This document shows positions 19,261 to 27,360 of a DNA stretch of 38,806 nt, in pieces (the stretch's first letter is position 1; every line of letters starts with the position of its first letter). The notes under the pieces were generated by a model. That model worked only from the letters and a program-made list of their open reading frames with translations, had not been told where the DNA came from and made no database searches. Source of the stretch: Deferribacteraceae bacterium (GTDB lineage Bacteria; Chrysiogenota; Deferribacteres; Deferribacterales; Deferrivibrionaceae); contig JAIHAR010000018.1 of the NCBI GenBank assembly GCA_020054865.1, positions 1-38,806 on the forward strand. The letters run 5' to 3'. The position numbers were made by a program, and so were the translations under genes.

Positions 19261-20452
19261 TTACCATCGCCTCATAACCTTCTTTGAGTAATTTTTGGAG
19301 TATTTCTTCAATATGTTCCCTTCCCTTTGTTTCAATATCAAAAACTACCTTAGTATAATTCACCGGAAGATTAAGGTCAAACCTATAATGCTTTATGTCT
19401 AAAATATTTGCCCCACACTTTGCAATAATATCTGTAACAGACGAGAGTGAACCAGGTATATCTTTTAGAATAATAGAAATTTGAGCAAATCTTCCAGTTG
19501 TGACAAGCCCTTTGTTGATAACTCTTGAAATAAGATTTACGTCAATATTTCCGCCGGAAACTACAAGTACGGTAGTTTTACCCGATACATCAATTTTGTT
19601 GGCCAAAACAGCTGCCAAAGGCACAGCTCCGGCACCTTCTACCACAAGCTTTGATTTTTCAATATACTGCAAAATTGCAAATGCAATTTCATTTTCAGAA
19701 ACAGTGACAATTTGATCAACATTTTGTTTGCATATATTATACGTAATATCACCGACTTTTTTGACAGCAATCCCTTCTGCTATCGTGGATGAGCTTGAAA
19801 GGGTAACAAGGCTTTTTCTTAAAAAGGAGTAGTACATGCCGGCGGCATTTTCCGATTGGACGCCTATAACCTTTATTTTAGGGTTAAACGCTTTTACATA
19901 AGAAGAAATACCTGCAATTAGTCCTCCTCCTCCTATCGGGACAACTACCTGATCAATATCAGGATTTTCTTCTAAAACTTCAAGGGCAATTGTGCCCTGA
20001 CCTGCGATAACATCTATGTCGTTGAAAGGGTGTATAAAATAATATCCTTTTTCCTCAGAAAGTTTTAATGCGTGCAAATATGCCTCATCATAACTGTTTC
20101 CATACAATACGACTTCTGCTCCATACCCCTTTGTATTTTGAACCTTCACAAGAGGCGTTTGTTTGGGCATAACTATGGTAGCTTTTATATCAAAAAGACT
20201 TGAGCCAAAAGCAACCCCCTGTGCATGATTACCTGCTGAAGCGGCGACGACCCCTACCTTGCACTTATCTGTATTGTTTAAAATAGAGCTGAGTGCGCCT
20301 CTTATTTTAAATGAGCCCGTCCTTTGAAGGTTTTCCAGCTTAAAATAGATGTCACCTTTGTAAATTTCAGAAAAATTGTTTGAATAATAAAGTGGCAGAT
20401 GTTTTATATATTTTTCGATAAGCTTTTTTGCAACCTTTATCTTTTCCGTCAA
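19253..20452 (-). CDS. ilvA: Threonine ammonia-lyase with C-terminal ACT-like domain
   Basis: This PLP enzyme deaminates threonine to 2-oxobutanoate, the entry step of isoleucine synthesis or threonine breakdown. The PLP-lysine motif is LQRTGSFKIRGA, with SAGNHAQGVA and the phosphate loop GGGGLIAG. A single ACT-like regulatory domain follows (about 320-395, from ISIILKDIPGSLSSV), the arrangement of the shorter roughly 400-residue type rather than the two-domain E. coli IlvA. The frame has no N-terminal ATG; I chose TTG at 20452 (399 residues) because AGGGAG lies 6 nt upstream. TTG at 20491 would add 13 residues without a ribosome site. Its last codons overlap dnaA by 8 nt. Confidence 0.88.
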   Translation of the reverse strand: MTEKIKVAKKLIEKYIKHLPLYYSNNFSEIYKGDIYFKLENLQRTGSFKIRGALSSILNNTDKCKVGVVAASAGNHAQGVAFGSSLFDIKATIVMPKQTPLVKVQNTKGYGAEVVLYGNSYDEAYLHALKLSEEKGYYFIHPFNDIDVIAGQGTIALEVLEENPDIDQVVVPIGGGGLIAGISSYVKAFNPKIKVIGVQSENAAGMYYSFLRKSLVTLSSSSTIAEGIAVKKVGDITYNICKQNVDQIVTVSENEIAFAILQYIEKSKLVVEGAGAVPLAAVLANKIDVSGKTTVLVVSGGNIDVNLISRVINKGLVTTGRFAQISIILKDIPGSLSSVTDIIAKCGANILDIKHYRFDLNLPVNYTKVVFDIETKGREHIEEILQKLLKEGYEAMVNG

Positions 20453-20527
20453 GTTTGACTCCCTGTTAATAGTAAATTCCAATGATAACAAAAAATTTAG
20501 AATGAGTCATCATTTTTTTTAGATTGA

Positions 20528-20550
20528 ATTATTTGTAAAATACAAATAAT
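20528..20550. promoter_or_regulatory. Palindrome between divergent ilvA and aminotransferase genes
   Basis: Perfect 10-bp arms ATTATTTGTA and TACAAATAAT surround a central AAA. It lies in the only gap between the leftward ilvA-dnaA cluster and the rightward aminotransferase operon, so it is well placed as a shared operator. Its protein is unknown. TATATAAA at 20552-20559 could be part of the rightward -10. Confidence 0.55.
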
Positions 20551-20580
20551 CTATATAAACAAAATAAAAGAGGTTGAAAT

Positions 20581-21708
20581 ATGGACAGATTGAAAAATGT
20601 TTCGCCATTTATAGTGATGGATATTATAAAAAGGACTAAAGAGCTTGATAATGTTATTCATTTTGAAGTAGGACAACCAGATTTGCCGCCATCTAAAAAT
20701 GTAAAAAAAGCGCTTGAACATGTTGCCGAAAGTCTTGACTTTCCCTACACGGAAAGCCTTGGGATAAAACCGTTAAGAGAAAAGATAGCCGAATATTATA
20801 AGAAGTTTTACAATATTGATGTGCCAATAGAGAGAATACTCGTAACTCCGGGCACCTCAGGGGCATTTCTCATTGCATATGCAATCACCCTTAACAGCAA
20901 AGAAAAAATTGCCCTTACAGACCCATCTTATCCATGCTATAAAAATTTTTCATATATACTTGATATTGCGCCTGAATTTATTCCTGTTGACTCAACGACA
21001 AACTATGAAATGAGAGTTTGCCACTTAAAAAATATTTCCGGAATAAAAACAGTACAAATCTCTTCCCCTTCAAATCCTATTGGAAATATTTATTCAAACA
21101 ATACGCTGAAAGAACTTATAGAATATTGTGACGATAAAGGGATCAATTTTATTTCAGACGAGATATACCATGGGCTTACATATACTGATGACAAAGTTTC
21201 AACAGCGCTTCAATTTTCTGAAAATGCAATAGTTATAAACGGATTTTCAAAATATTTTTGTATGCCTGGAATAAGACTTGGATGGATGGTTTTACCTCAG
21301 CACCTTGTGAGAAAGGCTGAAGTTTTGATGCAAAATCTTTTTATTTCCGCTTCAAGCATCAGCCAGGAGATAGGGGTATGTGCTTTTGATTACGACTATC
21401 TTGAAAAATGTAGGGGGATATTCAAGGAAAGAAGGGATTTTTTATATAGTGAATTGTCAAAACTTTTTAAAATAGACGTTGTGCCTGAAGGTGCATTTTA
21501 CATCTGGGTAGACGTATCTGATTATACAAATGATTCTTTTGAGTTTGCAAAAGAGTTGCTTGAAAATATACAGGTAGCTGTCACTCCAGGTGTGGATTTT
21601 GGTAAAAATAATACAAACAGATATATAAGATTTGCCTACACAAGAAATATAGAGCATATGAAAGAGGGTATAAACAGGATTGCCCAATATTTAAAAAATA
21701 GAAAATAA
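20581..21708 (+). CDS. PLP-dependent aminotransferase, class I/II (aspartate/aromatic type)
   Basis: This 375-residue fold-type I aminotransferase transfers amino groups between an amino acid and a 2-oxo acid; the substrate cannot be told from sequence. It shows the N-terminal GQPDLPPS, the phosphate region TPGTSGAF (89-96), SNPIG with Asn165, Asp193 and Tyr196 in SDEIYHG, the PLP lysine Lys224 in NGFSKYFCMPGIRLGW, and a C-terminal substrate Arg in RYIRFAYTRN. The ATG has a weak AGAGGTT ribosome site. It is first in a rightward operon with an MFS transporter (1-nt gap) and lpxK. An alternative name is an alanine- or aspartate-type transaminase. Confidence 0.87.
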   Translation: MDRLKNVSPFIVMDIIKRTKELDNVIHFEVGQPDLPPSKNVKKALEHVAESLDFPYTESLGIKPLREKIAEYYKKFYNIDVPIERILVTPGTSGAFLIAYAITLNSKEKIALTDPSYPCYKNFSYILDIAPEFIPVDSTTNYEMRVCHLKNISGIKTVQISSPSNPIGNIYSNNTLKELIEYCDDKGINFISDEIYHGLTYTDDKVSTALQFSENAIVINGFSKYFCMPGIRLGWMVLPQHLVRKAEVLMQNLFISASSISQEIGVCAFDYDYLEKCRGIFKERRDFLYSELSKLFKIDVVPEGAFYIWVDVSDYTNDSFEFAKELLENIQVAVTPGVDFGKNNTNRYIRFAYTRNIEHMKEGINRIAQYLKNRK

Positions 21709-21709
21709 T

Positions 21710-22858
21710 ATGTCTGCCTTTTTAACTGCTTCCGAAAAAAAGATGTTTGTAATGCTCATGCTCCTTACTGTGGCCTCTTTTACCGGGCTGCAGGGGTGGA
21801 TGACACTTTTTAATAATTTTGCTGTGGAAAGGGCAAATTTTGACGGTTTTGATATGGGGTTTACTCAATCTGTACGGGAAATTCCAGGTTTTCTTGCCCT
21901 ATTGGTTGTTTATCTTTTGATTTTTATAAAAGAACACAGACTGGCGGTTTTATCAATATTAATACTTGGCATCGGTATATTTTTGACGGGGCTATTCCCG
22001 ACACTTGCAGGAGTTGCCATAACGACACTTATTATGTCTTTTGGATTTCATTATTATGAAACAGTAAATCAATCTCTGACATTGCAATATTTCGAAAAAT
22101 CAAAATCCCCACTTGTTTTTGGAAGACTACGTTCCATTGCCGCCATCACAAGCATAGTCACGGGGGTTATCGTTTATTTGCTTACAAAATATTTTGACTA
22201 CAAAGCATCTTACATGATTTTAGGCAGCTTTGTGGTTTTAATAGCAATTACAGCATCATTTATAGACCCTGTGGATTCAACAAAACCTGTTCAGACTAAA
22301 AAGATGATTTTTAGGAAAAAGTATTGGTTGTTTTATTTGCTTACATTTCTCGCCGGGGCAAGAAGACAAATATTTACAGCGTTTTCTGTTTTTTTGCTGG
22401 TTAAAAAGTTTCAGTACTCTGTTCAGACTGTGGCCATTTTATTCTTTTTGAATAATTTTATCAATTTTATTATAAGCCCAATGATCGGCAGATATATCAA
22501 TCGATTTGGTGAGAGAAAAATGCTTTCTCTTGAATATTTTTCCCTGATTTTCATTTTTCTGGGCTATGCATATACCAATAGCCCTTTAATGGCAGGCGTG
22601 CTTTATATTCTGGATCATATTTTTTTCAATTTTTCAATAGCCATAAAAACATTTTTTCAAAAAATAGCGGATGAAAAAGATATAGCCTCCAGTATGGCAG
22701 TAGGTTTTACTATAAACCATATTGCTGCTGTTTTTTTGCCGGTCCTGGGAGGAATGTTATGGCTTATTAACTACAAAATTCCGTTTGTAGCTGGTGCTTT
22801 TTTAAGCCTGGCTTCGCTTTTGTCGGTACAGTTTATTAAGAGGTATGAAGAATCATGA
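21710..22858 (+). CDS. MFS transporter
   Basis: This 382-residue, very hydrophobic protein has about 11-12 predicted transmembrane segments in two halves, with a cytoplasmic basic loop near 195-210 (KKMIFRKKYWLF) between them. Positively charged short loops such as GRLRS and IGRYINRFGERK are at positions typical of major facilitator carriers. The substrate is unknown. It starts one base after the aminotransferase stop and overlaps lpxK by 4 nt (ATGA), so all three are probably translated together. A link to lipid A export or amino-acid transport cannot be decided from sequence. Confidence 0.8.
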   Translation: MSAFLTASEKKMFVMLMLLTVASFTGLQGWMTLFNNFAVERANFDGFDMGFTQSVREIPGFLALLVVYLLIFIKEHRLAVLSILILGIGIFLTGLFPTLAGVAITTLIMSFGFHYYETVNQSLTLQYFEKSKSPLVFGRLRSIAAITSIVTGVIVYLLTKYFDYKASYMILGSFVVLIAITASFIDPVDSTKPVQTKKMIFRKKYWLFYLLTFLAGARRQIFTAFSVFLLVKKFQYSVQTVAILFFLNNFINFIISPMIGRYINRFGERKMLSLEYFSLIFIFLGYAYTNSPLMAGVLYILDHIFFNFSIAIKTFFQKIADEKDIASSMAVGFTINHIAAVFLPVLGGMLWLINYKIPFVAGAFLSLASLLSVQFIKRYEES

Positions 22859-23760
22859 TTATTTCTGTGGGCAACATAACAATGGGGGGGACAGGCAAGA
22901 CCCCTTTTGTAATGATGATAGGTGAATATTTTTTATCAAAAGGGAATAAAGTGTGTGTTTTGTCAAGAGGCTATAAAGGGCAAATCGGATATGAAACAAA
23001 TGTCCTGTCAGATGGAGAAAAAATATATTTTATCCCACCTCTGGCAGCGGATGAGCCATATCTTATAGCTTCAAGACTTAAGTCTGCAGTAGTTATTACA
23101 GGTAAGGACAGGACAAAGGGGTATGAAATAGGGCTTAAAAGATATCATTGTGATACATTTATTTTAGATGACGGATTTCAGCATAAAAGGATGAAAAGGG
23201 ATGTAGATATATTATTGCTTGACCACAACAATCCACTATCAACCGGGCTTGTCTTCCCATTTGGCTATTTGAGAGAGTTCCCTTCGGCAATAAAAAGAGC
23301 AGATATAGTTGTTTTCAACAAGGCAGAGGAAGAAAAAATCCCTGACAGAGTGCATAAATTTATCAAGGGAAAGCCCGTATTTTTCTCAAACTACATACTT
23401 AAAGGTTTTTTTAGTGCGAACAAAAACATAACCAACAAAGAGATTGCAACTGAAAAATGTGTGGCCTTCAGCGGAATTGCAAATAATCGTCTTTTTTTCA
23501 GAATGCTTGAAAGAAATGGTATTAACCTTACAAAAACGTATAGTTTTAAAGACCATCATATTTACTCTGAGCCTGAGATAGAGAATATTGTTAAGAAATC
23601 AAACGGGCAAATTATCATAACTACCGAAAAAGACTTTGTAAAAATACCTGACAAATACGCAAATAGTATTTATTTTGCAAAAATTCAAGTAAAGATGAAT
23701 GATTATGAACACTTTTTCAAAACCATTGAAGAGGTCTATAAAAAAAAGCAGCCTGTGTAG
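22855..23760 (+). CDS. lpxK: Tetraacyldisaccharide 4'-kinase LpxK, N-terminally short
   Basis: LpxK phosphorylates the 4' position of the lipid A disaccharide at the inner membrane. The protein shows the family Walker A GNITMGGTGKTP (6-17), LSRGYKG, ADEP, ILDDGFQHKRMKRD, FPFGYLRE, FSGIANN and KDHHIYSEPE. At 301 residues it begins almost at the P-loop and lacks the 30-50 residue N-terminal hydrophobic helix that anchors known LpxK proteins; an in-frame TGA at 22846-22848 rules out an upstream extension. It overlaps the MFS gene by ATGA, and its stop codon lies in the loop of the terminator. The enzyme implies lipid A-based LPS. Confidence 0.93.
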   Translation: MIISVGNITMGGTGKTPFVMMIGEYFLSKGNKVCVLSRGYKGQIGYETNVLSDGEKIYFIPPLAADEPYLIASRLKSAVVITGKDRTKGYEIGLKRYHCDTFILDDGFQHKRMKRDVDILLLDHNNPLSTGLVFPFGYLREFPSAIKRADIVVFNKAEEEKIPDRVHKFIKGKPVFFSNYILKGFFSANKNITNKEIATEKCVAFSGIANNRLFFRMLERNGINLTKTYSFKDHHIYSEPEIENIVKKSNGQIIITTEKDFVKIPDKYANSIYFAKIQVKMNDYEHFFKTIEEVYKKKQPV

Positions 23761-23771
23761 GCTGCTTTTTT
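23741..23771. terminator. Bidirectional terminator between lpxK and the rubrerythrin-like gene
   Basis: GCAGCC (23748-23753) and GGCTGC (23760-23765) form a perfect stem with loop TGTGTA, flanked by seven A on the left and six T on the right. It serves both converging genes; the lpxK stop codon lies in it. Confidence 0.95.
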
Positions 23772-24279
23772 ACATTTCTACTGAAAATTCAATTGTATCA
23801 AACCAGAAGCCGTCACCTCTGATAGAATCAAGCTCAGCCTGAATAATGGCATAGTGCTTTGATTCCACATCAGCAAGTTTTTCAAAAAATTCTTTCACTT
23901 TTGGATCGGTAGCTGCCGCAGCTTCCGCCTTATAAAACTCCATTGCCTTTTTTTCATGTTCAAGAGCAATTTTTAAAGCCTCTTCGTCGCCAATATCTGC
24001 CCTGTCAACAGGCTGTAGACTTGCATCTTTGATATTGGGCATAAACTTTGAAAGACGCCCTTTAGGGACATTAACAGCCTCAATAGGTTGCCCTGCCAAT
24101 ATTTTTTCCCTGAAATTTTCAATTAATTCCATATGATCAACTTCATCTGCTGCAAGCTGGATGAACATATCTTTACCAACACCAACTTTGGTTTTTCTTG
24201 CATATTTCAGGTAACTTCTTAAGCCTTCCTTTTCTGCCTCATAAGCAAGCTTTAATGCTTCCAACAATCTTTCTGCCAT
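23770..24279 (-). CDS. Rubrerythrin/ferritin-like di-iron protein
   Basis: This 169-residue four-helix protein belongs to the rubrerythrin branch of the ferritin-like family. The di-iron ligand pattern is complete: E16-x6-Y23, E46-V-D-H49, E109-x6-Y116 and E139-S-K-H142. There is no C-terminal rubredoxin domain with its Cys pairs, so it is an erythrin-type protein without the electron-transfer module. Such proteins remove peroxide or store iron in anaerobes. The ATG is preceded by AAGGGGG and a good promoter. It is a single-gene leftward unit ending in the shared terminator. Confidence 0.88.
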   Translation of the reverse strand: MAERLLEALKLAYEAEKEGLRSYLKYARKTKVGVGKDMFIQLAADEVDHMELIENFREKILAGQPIEAVNVPKGRLSKFMPNIKDASLQPVDRADIGDEEALKIALEHEKKAMEFYKAEAAAATDPKVKEFFEKLADVESKHYAIIQAELDSIRGDGFWFDTIEFSVEM

Positions 24280-24309
24280 AAATTCCCCCTTATTTTGAAT
24301 TGTTATTTA

Positions 24310-24337
24310 ATTATATCTTTTTTTGAAAAATTTACAA
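24310..24337 (-). promoter_or_regulatory. Promoter of the rubrerythrin-like gene
   Basis: The reverse strand shows -35 TTGTAA (24332-24337), a 16-nt spacer and a perfect -10 TATAAT (24310-24315), 31 bp upstream of the start at 24279. Confidence 0.6.
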
Positions 24338-24343
24338 TAAATA

Positions 24344-24372
24344 TTGAAATAATATTATTAATAAACTAAATA
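24344..24372 (+). promoter_or_regulatory. Possible promoter of the aminotransferase at 24404
   Basis: TTGAAA (24344-24349), a 17-nt spacer and TAAATA (24367-24372) are suitably placed 31 bp before the start codon. The region is so AT-rich that this is only moderately secure. Confidence 0.4.
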
Positions 24373-24403
24373 GAAAGTTAATTTATACTCCGGGAGGTAA
24401 AGT

Positions 24404-25708
24404 ATGAACCCAATTGCAGTTGAGCTTAACGAGCTTATCAAAAAAGATAATCCGAAAGTGTATGAAATGTTGTCAGATTTGGGCAAAAGCCTTTTTATGC
24501 CAAAGGGTATTTTAACTCAGTCGGCAGAGGCAAAAGAGAAGGCATATAAATTTAATGCCACAATAGGCACAGCTACCGAAAATGGCAAGCCTATGTATCT
24601 TGACTGTATTTATGAGGGTCTTAAAGCATTCGACCCCAAAGACCTTTTTCCATACGCGCCTGCAACCGGCAAACCGGAACTCAGGGCAAAATGGAAAGAA
24701 AAAATGCTCAAAGAAAATCCTGCCATGAATGGGAAATATATTAGTACCCCTATTGTTACAAATGCTCTTACTCACGGGTTGAGCATTGTTGCCGATATGT
24801 TTATGGACAATGGGGATTATGTAGTTATGCCTGATATGTTTTGGGGCAACTACAGATTGACATTTTCTGTGAGAAGAGGGGCTGAGATAAGCACTTTCAA
24901 CACATTTACAGATGACGGAAAATTTGATGTAAATGCGCTTCTTGAAAAGGTAAAAGAATGTGCCAAAATTAAAGATAAGGTTATTATAATCTTAAATTTT
25001 CCAAACAACCCGGCAGGCTATATGCCAACTGTTGATGAAGGCAAAGCAATAGCAGACGGCTTGATAGAAATTGCAAATTCAGGAACAAAGCTTGTGGTGG
25101 TTACTGATGATGCATATTTTGGACTTTTTTATGAAGATAGTATGACAGAATCACTCTTCGGATATCTTGCAGGCGAGAGTGACAATCTTCTTGCCGTAAA
25201 ACTTGATGGTGCTACAAAAGAGGAATATGTTTGGGGTTTCAGGGTAGGATTTATTACTTTTGGTTCAACAAATAATACACCTCAGGCAAACCTTCTTGGG
25301 GCTCTTGAAAAGAAGGTGGCCGGTCTCATAAGAGGTACCATTTCAAATTGTCCTCATCCATCCCAGACGTTTGTACTCAAGGCCCTTGAACATCCTAATT
25401 TCTATGCTGACAAACAGAAAAAATATGAAATCATGAAGGCAAGAGGGCTTAAAGTAAAGGAAGTGCTAAATAATTCGGACTACAGTGATGAATTTACATA
25501 TTATCCTTTTAACTCCGGTTACTTTATGTGCCTAAAGCTTAAAAATGTTGACGCTGAAACCTTAAGGGTTCATTTGCTTGAAAAATATGGCGTTGGAACT
25601 ATTTCAGTAAATAAATCAGATTTAAGAATTGCATTTTCATGTATTGAAGTTGAACAGGTGCAAGAATTGTTTGATATCATTTATAAAGGCTGCAAAGATT
25701 TGGCCTGA
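24404..25708 (+). CDS. PLP-dependent aminotransferase class I/II
   Basis: This 434-residue fold-type I enzyme is distinct from the aminotransferase at 20581. It shows the tyrosine-containing NPAxG-type segment LNFPNNPAGYMP (198-208, Asn202), Asp236 and Tyr238 in VVTDDAYFG, the likely PLP lysine Lys272 in DGATKEEYVWGFRVGF with Arg280, and a C-terminal Arg in DLRIAFSCIE. The insertion EEYVWG after the lysine is characteristic of a group of aromatic/large-substrate aminotransferases I cannot name with confidence. GGGAGG 6-7 nt before ATG is a strong ribosome site. It is bounded by a promoter and a terminator, so it is a monocistronic unit. Confidence 0.85.
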   Translation: MNPIAVELNELIKKDNPKVYEMLSDLGKSLFMPKGILTQSAEAKEKAYKFNATIGTATENGKPMYLDCIYEGLKAFDPKDLFPYAPATGKPELRAKWKEKMLKENPAMNGKYISTPIVTNALTHGLSIVADMFMDNGDYVVMPDMFWGNYRLTFSVRRGAEISTFNTFTDDGKFDVNALLEKVKECAKIKDKVIIILNFPNNPAGYMPTVDEGKAIADGLIEIANSGTKLVVVTDDAYFGLFYEDSMTESLFGYLAGESDNLLAVKLDGATKEEYVWGFRVGFITFGSTNNTPQANLLGALEKKVAGLIRGTISNCPHPSQTFVLKALEHPNFYADKQKKYEIMKARGLKVKEVLNNSDYSDEFTYYPFNSGYFMCLKLKNVDAETLRVHLLEKYGVGTISVNKSDLRIAFSCIEVEQVQELFDIIYKGCKDLA

Positions 25709-25712
25709 AAAT

Positions 25713-25738
25713 AAAGGGAGCCTCTGCTCCCTTTTTTT
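25713..25738 (+). terminator. Rho-independent terminator after the aminotransferase, just before yedF
   Basis: GGGAGC (25716-25721) and GCTCCC (25726-25731) form a stem with loop CTCT followed by seven T. Only 14 nt separate its T run from the yedF start, so yedF expression needs read-through or an unusual promoter. Confidence 0.9.
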
Positions 25739-25752
25739 ATCAGAGGTGAGAA

Positions 25753-26331
25753 ATGATTGTTGATGCTAAAGGAAAACCATGTCCTACACCGGTTATAATG
25801 ACCAAAAAAGCATTGGAATCAATTGAGGAAGGGGTTATAACTGTATTGGTGGACAGTTTCACATCAAAAGAAAATGTATTAAAATATGCTGCAAGCCAGG
25901 GTTTGACTGCTGATGTGAAAGAAAAAAATGGCGTGTATGAAATTAGCATTGCAAAAGGGTACCCTTGCTCATTACCGGCAGAAGCTGCAGTTGAAAAGGT
26001 ATCAAAAATTGTGCTTTATGTAGGCAGTAATGCAATAGGCAATGGGGATTGCTATCTGGGCGAAAAACTAATGGACGGATTTATTGCCAATATCAAAAAT
26101 ATGGATATTATGCCTTCAAGTATTATTTTTGTAAACTCAGGCGTATATCTTACCACACTTAATGCCACCACTATAGAAGAGTTGAAAAAGCTTGAAGGTG
26201 TGGAAATATTAAGCTGCGGTACATGTCTTGAACATTTTGAGCTTGTTGACAAGCTCAAGGTTGGTGAGATTACTGACGGCTATAATGTAATGAAAAGACT
26301 TTTTGAGGCAGATAAGGTTATCAGGTTATGA
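25753..26331 (+). CDS. yedF: Selenium metabolism protein YedF (TusA-like/DsrE-like)
   Basis: This 192-residue protein has an N-terminal TusA/SirA-like domain with the CPxP motif at Cys10-Pro13, an additional Cys72, and a C-terminal DsrE-like domain carrying Cys155 and Cys158 in LSCGTCLEH. That two-domain form is the YedF family seen next to selenium genes; it is thought to move or hold reduced sulfur or selenium, though its exact role is not established. The GAGGTGAG ribosome site is 3-4 nt from the ATG. It overlaps selD by ATGA, which supports delivery of selenium to SelD. Confidence 0.92.
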   Translation: MIVDAKGKPCPTPVIMTKKALESIEEGVITVLVDSFTSKENVLKYAASQGLTADVKEKNGVYEISIAKGYPCSLPAEAAVEKVSKIVLYVGSNAIGNGDCYLGEKLMDGFIANIKNMDIMPSSIIFVNSGVYLTTLNATTIEELKKLEGVEILSCGTCLEHFELVDKLKVGEITDGYNVMKRLFEADKVIRL

Positions 26332-27359
26332 ACAAAAGGCTGACACAATTTGTAAAAGCTGCGGGCTGAGCCGCTAAAATAGGTCCGGAGGACCTTGCAA
26401 AAGCCCTTGGCGCTTTGAAACTTCCTGAGTGTAAAAATTTGTTGGTTGGATTTGAGACCAACGACGATGCCGGTGTGTTCAAAATAAAGGATGACTACTA
26501 TATTGTCCAGACAGTTGATTTTATAACACCGGTGGTGGATGACCCTTATATTTTTGGGCGTATTTCCGCAATAAATTCTCTAAGTGATGTCTATGCTATG
26601 GGGGCAAACCCCCTTACCGCCCTTTCCGTTCTTATGTATAACTGTGATATAGATGAAAAAATTATCGGTGAGATGATGCAGGGGGCTGTTGACGAACTGG
26701 CCTCATCCAATTGCGCCCTTTTGGGTGGACATACCGTTGATGACCATGAAATAAAGCTTGGATTTGCCGTGACGGGGTTTATTGATGACGGCAAAATTTA
26801 CAAAAACTGCACGTTAAGGGAAGGAGATTTACTTGTTTATACCAAACCTTTAGGGATAGGTATTCTTACAACTGCCATAAAAGGGGAAGTGATTTCCGAA
26901 AGCGCACTAAAACAGGTAACAAATGCTATGCTTTTATCAAATAAAAAAGCATCTGAAATATTCAAGCAGTTTGATGTCTCTGCCGTGACGGATGTAACCG
27001 GATTTGGTCTTGCCGGCCATGCTTTTGAGATGGCAAAAGGCTCTTCAGTAAGCCTTGAAATTTATATGGACAACCTTAAGATTTTTGATGAGGCAAAAAG
27101 TCTTGCCCAGATGGGTATAATTCCTGCAGGAGCATATTATAACAAGCAATTTTTGACAGACAATTACGATTTTGTCTCAGATGAAAAGGATAATGAAATA
27201 ATTGTGTTTGATCCTCAGACTTCAGGTGGATTGTTGATAGGGGTTAGTTTTACGGATGGTGAAAAACTTTTGAGCAAGCTCATCGAATCAGGTTATGAGG
27301 ATTCATCCATTATCGGTATAGTCACACAAAAGAGTGATAAATATTTGGTCTTCAAATAA
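26328..27359 (+). CDS. selD: Selenide, water dikinase SelD, a selenocysteine-containing form
   Basis: SelD makes selenophosphate from selenide and ATP for selenocysteine and selenouridine synthesis. The true start is the ATG at 26328, overlapping the yedF stop; the 343-residue product reads in frame through a TGA at 26367-26369 (codon 14), giving QFVKAAG-U-AAKIGPEDL. This U is exactly where E. coli has catalytic Cys17, with the essential Lys (Lys17) three residues later. A hairpin 11 nt after the UGA is a likely SECIS. Later parts are normal: ETNDDAGV, QTVDFITPVVDDPY, GRISAINSLSDVYAMGA, LLGGHTVDD, TDVTGFGLAGH and DPQTSGGLL. Automatic calling that treats TGA as stop would begin near 26415 and lose the active site. 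Confidence 0.95.
26367..26396 (+). promoter_or_regulatory. Selenocysteine UGA codon and bacterial SECIS hairpin in selD
   Basis: After the UGA (26367-26369) come 11 nt and then the stem AGGTCC (26381-26386) with GGACCT (26390-26395) around loop GGA. A short hairpin with a G-rich apical loop about 11 nt past the UGA is the form bound by SelB in bacteria. It also codes for SelD residues. Confidence 0.85.
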
Positions 27360-27360
27360 A

